Source: Prunella strophiata
Taxonomy: Eukaryota; Chordata; Aves; Passeriformes; Prunellidae
Direction of reading: 5' to 3'
Assembly (NCBI GenBank): GCA_036583965.1
Contig: JAZBQD010000022.1
Location: 2,414,001-2,478,000 of the forward strand
DNA: 64,000 nucleotides
This document shows positions 47,233 through 56,970 of this stretch, one piece after another (within the stretch, counting starts at the first letter, position 1; each line of letters opens with the position of its first letter). The notes beneath the pieces were generated by a model. It made no database searches. It saw only the letters and a list, made by a program, of their open reading frames with translations, and had not been told where the DNA came from. Made by a program: the position numbers and the translations under genes.

Positions 47233-50200
47233 CTGAGAAACAACACAGACAAGAGAAATTGTCTATAAACATCACAGGCAATACAAAGTTTCACTTCTCC
47301 TGGACCCAGCTTATTAACCCAGCCAATTTCAGTATCAGCACGCACAACTGCTTTCCAAACCTCAACTTCTTCCCCTAAAGCATCTTTGTTTTGCCTCTTT
47401 GCTTCTTATTCACCACACAAATACATTCTTTCCATGCCAGATTCCAAATAAATTCCCCAGCCAGCACCAGTTGTAGCCTGTTATAAATTTTATCCAGTGT
47501 TAATGCAGCACAGAGGTTTGGTCTGAAATTATCCTGGATAATTGACAGATCTTTCCCAATCTGAGAGCCCACCCACCTGAGCAATAATATTCATGTGAGA
47601 GCAGTAATATTAATGTATGTGTTTGCATGGGGTCACATTTCCTTTAAAAAACAACCCAAAAAAAGAGTTCTCTGAGTACTTTCGCAAGTGGATTCCAGAT
47701 TTGTGCTCATTTCCAAACTTGGCAAAGCTTCACCAAATAAACAAACTGAAAATAATGGAAGGTCTTGAAAGAACAATGAGGCAATCATGTTTTTCACACT
47801 CCACAGGATGTACCTCCCCTGGCTCAGGCCAGCCTCGTGCTCTCACTGTCACTGCAAGGCAAGGCCAGGCAGCCTTTCAAAGGCACCCACCAGTTTATTT
47901 CTCCCCTTGGGGACCTGCAGAGATAAGTGAAATTATCTTGATCTTCTGCAGTGTTTAGGATTTATAATCTTAACATCCTTCCACACACCCATTGTTGTTG
48001 TGTGAGTGATGAGCAGGAGCCTCTGAGCTGCTCTCTGCTTCACCCCAGGACTCTGATGTGCCAAATTCCGGGAATTATGAAATGACAATGCACTCATCAG
48101 ATAATGCTGGAAAACAACAGGGACTTCCCCAGACCCCTCACACACCCAAGTGCTCAGATCCAGGCAGATCTTTCCTTTGTTGCACCAAAAATCTGACTGT
48201 TCTTAAAATTAAAATTAATTCAAAAGTTACTTCGAGAATTCTTTAGTTTCATTACTAACAGAACTAACCATAGAGCAAATGATAAAGCTGCAGGAAATTG
48301 TATTTTTGATACCAAAATCCTTCTCTGATTCAATGTGTATCAGTGGGGAAGTCTCTGCCCTGCTTCCTGCTTCCAATTCCATGGAAATGGGAATTCCAGC
48401 TCTGATCTCTCCTGCTCAGCCTCATGTTCCAATTCCTTTTTGCCCTCACAGAAATGTGAGCCAGCATTGCCTCCTCATGGACCAGGGACTCCCAAAAACG
48501 AGTAAGGGCTAAATTATGATTTAAGGAATTTAGGAAACCAGTGGTTCTCCTGAATCATCCCAGACACCCTCATCATTTTAGGTGCCTCTTGCCCTGTTTC
48601 CTGCCTGCAGCCAGGAAATGCCAATCAGAAATGTGGCTTTTGCCAGGCACAGGAACTGCTCAGACACTGAACCAGCACTGCCCAAACCCAGCCCAGCTCT
48701 GTGCCTGCAGCATGTGACCCCACACTTCCCACATGATGGCTGTGAGCTGCTCAGAGCTTGCTCTCAGAGATATTTTTGGAGGACCAAAGCAAGACAAGGT
48801 CAAAAATCCCATGCTGGGGATTCAGAGCATTCCATTCCTGACAATTCAGCCTCTCCTTGCAACTTCCTTCTCAAAGTTTTCCAGCAAACTCTTGCACAGC
48901 TGCTGTGCCCACCACGGGAACAACCAGCCTGTGGTGGGTTCATGCTCCTTGGATGAACTCAGATATCAACACTGGCACATTGGGAGGACAAAATAAACTC
49001 TGAATTATTACATTTTAGGGGTGCTGCCATCCAACTCAGCTGCTGTTCTGGGATGCCACTGAATTCTTGGAACAAAAGAGTGAAGTTTTCCTGTGACACC
49101 TTCTAGGAACAGTGACAGAAACTGCTGAGGTGCTCCATGAACTCACAACTCTCTGCACAGGAGCTGATCTGAAAGACAAAACAACACAACCATTTTCAAT
49201 TTGCTCATTTTTCTGCATTAAACTGCTCACAATTACTAGCATGAACTTTTAAGCCCATGAAGACTCTCAAAAGAACCCAGCACTCAGCAATACATGGATT
49301 CCAGGGAGCAATCAGGGAGCTGCTGCTCAATGCCAGGACAGAAAATCTTGTCCTGGTCACCTTCTCCTGCCACAGACTGCTCTGGGGCACATGAAATGCA
49401 ATGCAGACTTTCCAAACTGAATATGGAGCAGCAGATCCTCCCCTGGGAGGGTGGCAAGGGCCTGGCACAGGGTGCCCAGAGCAGCTGTGGCTGCCCCTGG
49501 ATGTGTCCAAGGCCAGGCTGGACAGGGTTTGGAGCACCCTGGGATAAAGGAAAGTGTCCTTGCCTTGGCAGGAGTGGGATGGGGTGAGTTTTTCAGTCCC
49601 TTCCAACCCAAAACTTTCTGTGATGGTGTGATCATCCCCCAGGCTGCGTTCTGCACGTGATGCCCGCAGTTTGGACACCCACTCCATCATTTTGGGGGCC
49701 AATTGGGTCTTTTTGGGGCACCACCCCACAGCTCTGAGGATTCCAACGGGGGGCACCCCCAGCCCCACGCTCGTGGCGGCCTCACCGGGGCGTTAAAGAC
49801 GCCAAGAACTCCTCGTTCCGGGCAGTTTTCACCCCTCTCCGTTAACGAGATCTGCACGGTGAGCGGGTGCGGGAAGCTCCGCGCCCACCGGGCACTGCGG
49901 GCGGCACCGCCCGGGGCTCGGGGCGCTCCCCGTGGCCGGAGGAGGAGCGCCGGCAGCTGGCGGGACCCCGCGGCGGGCCCCGGGTGCTCCGGGAGGAGCC
50001 GCACGAGCGGAGGGACAATGACAAATAAAGGTGAGAGCCGCGGGACGAGCGCCGGGAGCAGCGGAAACGCCAACTCCTCCTACACCGACCGGAGGGAGCT
50101 CGGCCTGGCCTTCCCCGGCAGCCCCGCACGGCCGCGACTCACCCCGGGGACCGGGATCCCCGGGCCCGGCGGGCAGTGACCGAGCGCTGCCGCACCGCCG

Positions 50201-50277
50201 GGCCCCGGGGCGGAGCTCCCGCCGCCGCAGGGCGAGGCCCGGGCCTCGCCACCCGCCGGGCCGCGCCCCGCACTCAC
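47233..50277 (-). other. TMEM250: TMEM250 intron 1 (inferred)
   Basis: The intron is bounded by a strong donor (ACG|GTGAGTG, intron base 1 at 50277) inside the CpG island and by the acceptor described for exon 2. It is about 3.0 kb (3.08 kb if the inner acceptor is used). It contains no other recognisable exon. Inside it I see a CR1 fragment at 49443-49635 and otherwise unique, moderately AT-rich sequence. Confidence 0.55.
49443..49635 (+). mobile_element. CR1 LINE 3'-end fragment, best preserved, plus
   Basis: Contains in order GGGTGCCCAGAGCAGCTGTG, GATGTGTCCAAGGCCAGGCT, GGACAGGGTTTGGAGCACCC, TCCCTTCCAACCCAAAACTT and a partial terminal repeat TTCTGTGATGGTGTGAT. It lies in TMEM250 intron 1, antisense to the gene. 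Confidence 0.93.
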
Positions 50278-50340
50278 CGTGGTGCCCATGGCCGCGCCGG
50301 GCCCGGGCGGAGGAGGCCCGGGCCGCCGGGCGCCCGCTCT
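50278..50340 (-). other. TMEM250: TMEM250 exon 1, probable (5' boundary approximate)
   Basis: The 3' boundary is set by the donor ACG|GTGAGTG at 50278/50277. The 5' boundary is a guess: the transcription start should lie just downstream (minus strand) of the motif cluster at 50339-50475. The exon contains an ATG at 50289-50287 in an ideal context (GCGGCCATGG), 12 nt before the donor, which is not in frame with TMEM250 when the inner acceptor is used. The exon is therefore leader sequence carrying an upstream start codon. Confidence 0.5.
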
Positions 50341-50461
50341 GCGCATGTGCGGGGGCGGCTCCGGTTCCTCCGGTTCCGGCGGCGGCGGCGGGCGGGGAGC
50401 GGCGGCGCGCGGGGATTGCGTCATCGAGCCGCGCCGCCTCGGCCGGAAGTGGCGGGGACGC

Positions 50462-50475
50462 GTTGCTATGGCAAC
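50462..50475. promoter_or_regulatory. RFX X-box (GTTGCTATGGCAAC)
   Basis: This 14-bp imperfect palindrome matches the RFX consensus (RYYRCCATRRCAAC-like) in both half-sites. It sits at the upstream edge of the TMEM250 CpG island, about 120-185 bp from the inferred first exon, a typical promoter distance. RFX sites at this distance are often seen in cilia-related or broadly expressed genes; the consequence for TMEM250 is inference. Confidence 0.6.
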
Positions 50476-50491
50476 GGGGGTGGCCGGGCCT

Positions 50492-50588
50492 GGTCACACC
50501 AAGGGTCACTCTGGGAGTCGTTCCTGGGGTCACACCGGGGTCACACCGGGGGTCACACCAGGGGTCACTCCGGGGGTCACTCCAGGGC
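50492..50588 (+). repeat. ~14-15-bp GGTCACACCGGGG tandem repeat
   Basis: Units GGTCACACCAAG, GGTCACTCTGGGAG, GGTCACACCGGG, GGTCACACCGGGG, GGTCACACCAGG, GGTCACTCCGGGG, GGTCACTCCAGG with a few irregular spacers. Directly abuts the upstream edge of the TMEM250 promoter. GGTCA is also a nuclear-receptor half-site, present here about seven times as direct repeats. Confidence 0.85.
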
Positions 50589-50599
50589 TGAGGTGCCGT

Positions 50600-51929
50600 G
50601 TCCATCGTAACCAGAGCAGCGCCCAAAAGTTGTCCAGAGAATCCCCAAAAGACCCAAAAAGTTCCTAAAAAAAACAAACAGGTGGGGAAAAATTGAAACC
50701 AACATAAAGGGAAGGAAAACAACTTCCTCCCTGCTGTTTCCCCTTCGATTTAATCAGGAATTCTTCTCCAGAATGGAAAGAAGACAAGCTTTGGCATTGG
50801 CTCCCTGCCCCTGCTTTCTGTCTGGGCAGTGCCACGGTGGAAAAACATTAAATAATAATAACTCAGGCCATCTGTCAGCTCTCAGAGCTGGGGCTCTGCT
50901 CAGGCCAAACCTCTCCCGGTGTCCTGAGCTCCTGCTGGGCCCTTTCCCCTGCCCTGCAGAGCAGTTCCGTCCTGAAACACCAGAGGGAATTCTGGATAAG
51001 GGAATTCTGAGGATGTTCTCCTGGGAAATTGGTGTCTCCAGGTCCCCCAGGCCCCTGCTGTGGGAGGGAGAAGGGGATGTGCAGGGCTGATGCATTTCCC
51101 CAGTGGCTTGGAACTGGGAGCAGCTGCTTGGTGACTTGGAGAAGCAGGAGAGCCACCCACAGTCCATTTATCTCCCTCTGCCTGTTCTTTGGGACTGGAG
51201 CCATAACCCAGAGATGGGAATTTCAGCCCCAGCAACAAACTTGTAAAGGCACTTTGTCTTTGCAGTCTTGCCTTGGGGAACCACGAGGGTGCAGCTGAAT
51301 GGAATTGTGGCAGTGGGGGCTCCTGGCATCCTGCAGGAATCCCCTGGGTGGGAAAGGTCTTTCCTACCCCCCAGAAAACCCCAGGGAGTTCCACTGAGTG
51401 ACCCCACAACCCAAACACGTGTGTGCACCGCTGCCAAGGCTGACCCTTTTTGTTTTTTAGGTCAGGGTGACCTAAAAAGCTTCAGCTCAAGGCCAGGCTG
51501 GCCTGGTCTCGTGGAAGGTGTCCCTGACCTGGCAGGGGTGGAAATGAGTTTTAAGTCCCTTCCAACCCAAACCATTCCACGATTCTGTGACAAAAACCAG
51601 CACAGCCCCCTTCAATTTTCTCCCTGGCCCATTTTGACCTCTCTGCTGCTGAAATGCTCCACAAACAAGGAGCTGCCCTGGGGTCAGGCAGGAATGGAAG
51701 CTTTGACATTGAGGGAGATCAGAAACTGCAGGAGGGCTCCAGGCTGAGCCCGCCCACAGCCCTCAGGGCTGTATTTCTTCCCCCGTGCTAATTTTACTAA
51801 AGACACAACTCATATTCCTGTTGATTGAACAGTTTTGTGCTGACAGTGTTGGAGATTTGTGATGAAACTCATCACCAGCCCCGAGAGGAGCCATTAGTCC
51901 CCGTCAGCACGGCCAGCGAGGCCTCGGGT
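50600..51929. other. Unique sequence upstream of TMEM250, with one CR1 scrap
   Basis: No exon recognised. The CR1 fragment at 51483-51592 is listed separately. Confidence 0.5.
51483..51592 (+). mobile_element. CR1 LINE 3'-terminal fragment, plus
   Basis: CAAGGCCAGGCTGGCCTGGT, GTGGAAGGTGTCCCTGACCT, GGCAGGGGTGGAAATGAG and TCCCTTCCAACCCAAACCAT plus TCCACGATTCTGTGAC form the CR1 terminus with remains of the octamer repeat. Confidence 0.92.
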
Positions 51930-52380
51930 GTTTTATGGCCCTCTCTGAAGACAAACATACACATTTATATGTCACTTGTTGCAATATAAATGCTAACTTG
52001 TACTTCTTTCAAAACTTTTAATGAATTGTGCACATTTCACAAGATTTATAGCGAGAAGCGGGCGGCTCAAAATATTGCTTTAAACATATTTGTCACTTTG
52101 GCAACAGAACAAAAAAATCTGGAAGATACTGCCTTTAGAAATAAATCATAAATATCTGCGTCTTAAAAGAGTTTATTTTGGTCATTAATAGCTGATGCTC
52201 CCTCCCCCACCCCGTGCAGGATTTAAAGTTAAATTATGCAAAATCAAAAACAAACCTTATAATACTTAATCAAACATGCATAAAACTGTCAGGGCCAAAT
52301 AAATTCTCTCAATTAACTTGCTTCAGATTGTGATTGCATTTACTAATTTAATCAACACTAGAATAATTTGGAGACCGGGT
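51930..52380. promoter_or_regulatory. Candidate conserved non-coding element(s)
   Basis: About 450 bp of complex AT-rich DNA between GC-richer flanks, with TACACATTTATATGTCACTT, CTTTTAATGAATTGTGCAC, AATATTGCTTTAAACATATT, GGTCATTAATAGCTG and CTCAATTAACTTGCTTC. It starts about 1.5 kb upstream of the TMEM250 promoter, on the side where LHX3 is expected. Confidence 0.35.
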
Positions 52381-55300
52381 AATGATGAATTGCTGTGGGG
52401 CTGCACGTGAAGGAGTGCAAGAAATGCCTTCGAGGCTGAGGGCAAAAAACTCACAGCTGAGTGGTCACAATCATTTTATAATGGAAACATCTTTTTCTTC
52501 CCATTTGGAGGGGGATTTTTGCCAGCAAACACCCGTCATGGACAGCCCTTGTGTGGATGGATGGCTCCAATGTCAGCCCATGGAGCCAATCTCATTTCAG
52601 CCTGAAATCAGTGAAGGAGTCAAACCTGCAGAGCTGTCCCCTCCCCATTTTTGAGTCATTTTGTGAGTGTGATCTTTCCCTGGGGGCGGTGACCTCCAGC
52701 CCTGCTACCTTCAGCCTGCTCAGGTCGTTGAGGCTGGAGCTGGAGTAACAGCCCTGTAATATTGAGATGTCCTTTAGCTCAGTCCTTTTGCACTTTGAAT
52801 GGATCTGCACTTACAATAAAATGGGCCTGACCCCTGCCTAGGAAAGCTTTCAATACTATTACTTGTGGAGAGCTAAACATTACACTTCTGCAGGCGTAAG
52901 CAAGGTTTTATGGAGAGGTTCTCATTACAGGTTCATGTGAAGGAGGCTGTGAGGTGTATTCAACCCTATAAAATACCTGAACCACAGAAAAAATCACACC
53001 CATATTTGGTCTTTAACCTTTCCACACCTGTTTTACAAAAAATAACAATGTCCACCTAGCTGCTGGGGGAATGAACTCATTACAAGACTCTCCTCCTGTC
53101 TCTTTCTCTCTATCTCTGAAAAATATGCTTTCCACAGCCTAACTGACCATTTTGGCCACTTTTTATTTGAAATAGAGCTTGTGCTTTATAATGTCTGGCA
53201 GCTCAGCACCATTTGGTCCCCAGCAGAAATCAGTAAATAAAAAAATCCTATGTACTCAAGAGAATATCCAGAAAAATAGTTAACAAGTTTCCTTGGGTGA
53301 CCCAGCAACAATTACTTCCCCAGCAATTCCATAGCCATGTAGACATCCATAATTCTTCAGGGCTTAAAGATAATAAAGTGTTAACATGGTGTTTTTCAAG
53401 CATTCACTGCTGCCTTCCAGCCATATCCAAAAACACCATTCAAAACCAGTGGTATCTTAAACTCCCTTAGGTTTTGCTGAGCAAGAAATAAAACAAATGG
53501 AAGAATTAACTCTTTCCTTTTCCTTAAAGGAGATTTAGGGTTGAGTCTAGCCCTTAAATTTTAAATGTAACCAATCCTCCCTGCAAATCTAAAGTGCAAA
53601 AGCTTGTGAAATAATCTTTCCTTATTACTTCTTTCCAGATCTCATCTCGTGGCTGGAAATGTCAGCTTCAATCAGTTTGAGGAGATTTGCATGTGGTAAA
53701 TAATAATGCAGCCTATTGGACTAACCAAACAAAAAGACATGTAGCAGAGAGTTTAACTAATTCCCATTTCTGCAGCCCTGCAAGCCCTGGGTGCAGCCCT
53801 GGAGCAGAGCTCCGAGCCCCCAGCTCTCCCAGCTCCCCAGGGCTGCAGAGTTTTGGGGTGTTATTTGGGGTTTGGCAGGTTTGCATCCTGAGGGAGTGAG
53901 GGCTGAACAGAGCAGCAAAGCCTGCACTGAGCACCCTGCAGGCTGGGGAACAGCAGTGCCAGCACAGATGGTCGGGCTGTGGAGCTCAGGCTGCCATGTC
54001 CCTGCAGGAATCCTCCTCCTGGAAGGCTTTTATGGATATATATTTTACAGGTGACTTGCGAAATATAAAACTAGAGCAGTCTGCAGTTTCTAAAGAAATA
54101 AATGATTGGTGTGAGGCTCGGTGAGACAGTAATGTTTGATGTATTCCATCTACGTGACACCACAGGCTGCTTTCGGGCATAATAATCTGCTGCTGCCAGC
54201 CTCTGCTGCTCTAAAAACAAACCAGGGGATGCTCAGGGGGCTGGGGGCTGCCTGCCTCCCCTCTGCCCCAGAAAACTGCTCCCTCCCTGCTGCAGGAATC
54301 AGGACAGGGAGGGAAAGTCCGGTGTCAGTGTGGGTGGGATCCCAGAGAACCCACAAAAAGGTTGATGCACGTAAAAAATGTGTGTTGGGACACTTGGCTA
54401 CCCCAAAAGACAGAGCCTCGCTAGGCTGGCTGTTCCCTCCACCTCTGGAAAATGGGAAGGTGGTTATTTTAAAGATGCTGGAGTCATGGAAAGATTCCTG
54501 CTGACCCGCAGGGGCTGGAGCAGGAGCCAGCTGCACACATATGGTGAGTGAGTAACTGTCTCTAAAACAAATGAAAATAGAATCAGATGCTTTGCCAGGG
54601 ACAGAATTCCTGCCAAAGCTTGTTGCTGCATCATGTTGGCGAGTCCTGATCTGGCTGATGTCAGAAACTGCTTATTATGCAGAAAACTCTCGAGGAGAAG
54701 TGTCATTATTGCCTTCTGTTCCTTTGTAGGCTGGGTCTAATTTAAGCAGGAGGCAGTAAAACCCAATCCATCCCTGCCTTGTGGAGCTGAGCTATGGTGG
54801 GATGGCTGAGAAAGCCTCCCAAACCCTCTGGCTCTGCAAAGTGCTTCTCTAAGGGTGATATTTCAGGTCAAAGGAGCAGCTTTTCTCTGGGAATCTCAGT
54901 TCCCTGATTTTCCATTCATCAATACTATATCTCAATCATACCTTGTGCAGATGGATCCTGTTAAACCCATTGCACAGATCCATCAGGATCCTCCAATGTG
55001 GATGAGATTTGTCTGCTCTGGGGTCACTTTAGCCACAGCAGCCTTCTCCTGTGTCACCCACAGTTCTGGGTGACAGGAGAGAGCAGAGACAAACCTTGGC
55101 TTGGCAAAGGGTTTGTGCCTGAGCTCTGAATCAGTGAAATCACCTACCCTGGGCATTGGCCAAGTGCCAGCTTTAGGGACAGCACCCAGCCCGGTGGGAT
55201 CAATGGAAAGCTGAGTTCTCCTGGGTTTCTTAGGCTTCATTCCAGAGCATCAGTTGGTTCAAGTCCTCACTGCCTGGGATTAACCATGATAGCATCACTG

Positions 55301-55437
55301 TCAGCACGAGAGGGTCCACTGGTCCAGGAACCCAAAACACCCCGTGCTTTTTGATGGGGTGCTCTAAATACATCTCTAATAATCTAATTTTAATCTACAT
55401 TACTATAAGAGCTCTTGTGTAAATTATTATTTTTCAA
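52381..55437. other. Intergenic stretch, no gene seen
   Basis: Unique sequence; AT-rich at 52780-53720. No exon or repeat recognised. Confidence 0.5.
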
Positions 55438-56970
55438 AAGCCCCCGAGGGTCCCCGCAGCCCCCGAGGGTCCCCGCAGCCCCCGAGGGTCCCCGCAGCCC
55501 CCGAGGGTCCCCGCAGCCCCCGAGGGTCCCCGCAGCCCCCGAGGGTCCCCGCAGCCCCCGAGGGTCCCCGCAGCCCCCGAGGGTCCCCGCAGCCCCCGAG
55601 GGTCCCCGCAGCCCCCGAGGGTCCCCGCAGCCCCCGAGGGTCCCCGCAGCCCCCGAGGGTCCCCGCAGCCCCCGAGGGTCCCCGCAGCCCCCGAGGGTCC
55701 CCGCAGCCCCCGAGGGTCCCCGCAGCCCCCGAGGGTCCCCGCAGCCCCCGAGGGTCCCCGCAGCCCCCGAGGGTCCCCGCAGCCCCCGAGGGTCCCCGCA
55801 GCCCCCGAGGGTCCCCGCAGCCCCCGAGGGTCCCCGCAGCCCCCGAGGGTCCCCGCAGCCCCCGAGGGTCCCCGCAGCCCCCGAGGGTCCCCGCAGCCCC
55901 CGAGGGTCCCCGCAGCCCCCGAGGGTCCCCGCAGCCCCCGAGGGTCCCCGCAGCCCCCGAGGGTCCCCGCAGCCCCCGAGGGTCCCCGCAGCCCCCGAGG
56001 GTCCCCGCAGCCCCCGAGGGTCCCCGCAGCCCCCGAGGGTCCCCGCAGCCCCCGAGGGTCCCCGCAGCCCCCGAGGGTCCCCGCAGCCCCCGAGGGTCCC
56101 CGCAGCCCCCGAGGGTCCCCGCAGCCCCCGAGGGTCCCCGCAGCCCCCGAGGGTCCCCGCAGCCCCCGAGGGTCCCCGCAGCCCCCGAGGGTCCCCGCAG
56201 CCCCCGAGGGTCCCCGCAGCCCCCGAGGGTCCCCGCAGCCCCCGAGGGTCCCCGCAGCCCCCGAGGGTCCCCGCAGCCCCCGAGGGTCCCCGCAGCCCCC
56301 GAGGGTCCCCGCAGCCCCCGAGGGTCCCCGCAGCCCCCGAGGGTCCCCGCAGCCCCCGAGGGTCCCCGCAGCCCCCGAGGGTCCCCGCAGCCCCCGAGGG
56401 TCCCCGCAGCCCCCGAGGGTCCCCGCAGCCCCCGAGGGTCCCCGCAGCCCCCGAGGGTCCCCGCAGCCCCCGAGGGTCCCCGCAGCCCCCGAGGGTCCCC
56501 GCAGCCCCCGAGGGTCCCCGCAGCCCCCGAGGGTCCCCGCAGCCCCCGAGGGTCCCCGCAGCCCCCGAGGGTCCCCGCAGCCCCCGAGGGTCCCCGCAGC
56601 CCCCGAGGGTCCCCGCAGCCCCCGAGGGTCCCCGCAGCCCCCGAGGGTCCCCGCAGCCCCCGAGGGTCCCCGCAGCCCCCGAGGGTCCCCGCAGCCCCCG
56701 AGGGTCCCCGCAGCCCCCGAGGGTCCCCGCAGCCCCCGAGGGTCCCCGCAGCCCCCGAGGGTCCCCGCAGCCCCCGAGGGTCCCCGCAGCCCCCGAGGGT
56801 CCCCGCAGCCCCCGAGGGTCCCCGCAGCCCCCGAGGGTCCCCGCAGCCCCCGAGGGTCCCCGCAGCCCCCGAGGGTCCCCGCAGCCCCCGAGGGTCCCCG
56901 CAGCCCCCGAGGGTCCCCGCAGCCCCCGAGGGTCCCCGCGAGGGTCCCGCAGCCCCCGAGGGTCCCCGCG
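55438..56970. repeat. 19-bp GC-rich minisatellite, about 79 perfect copies
   Basis: The unit CCCCCGAGGGTCCCCGCAG is repeated with essentially no variation until 56935, then ends with a shortened unit (CCCCGCGAGGGTCCCGCAG) and runs into GGCGGGGCCG. On the minus strand each pair of units has four G-runs (GGGG, GGGGG, GGGG, GGGGG) with loops of 6, 4 and 6 nt, fitting the G-quadruplex rule. Because the unit is 19 bp and stop-free, all of the long open frames across it are artefacts. Confidence 0.98.

Larger units (their letters stand above)
49740..50490. promoter_or_regulatory. TMEM250: CpG-island promoter of TMEM250
   Basis: This is a very GC- and CpG-rich block surrounded by ordinary DNA. Reading toward the gene (minus strand) it has, within about 140 bp, an RFX X-box GTTGCTATGGCAAC (50462-50475), an ETS/GABP-type CCGGAAGTG (50443-50451), a CREB/ATF-C/EBP composite ATTGCGTCAT (50415-50424) and an NRF1-like TGCGCATGTGCG (50339-50350). 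These motif types are typical of TATA-less CpG-island promoters. The island's extent on both sides of the motifs would allow bidirectional transcription, but no plus-strand gene is recognisable. Confidence 0.75.

Noticed and set aside
49829..50722. Long open frames of 100-300 codons on both strands of the TMEM250 CpG island
   Set aside because: GC-rich DNA rarely contains stops; translations are Pro/Ala/Arg/Gly-rich with no family resemblance.
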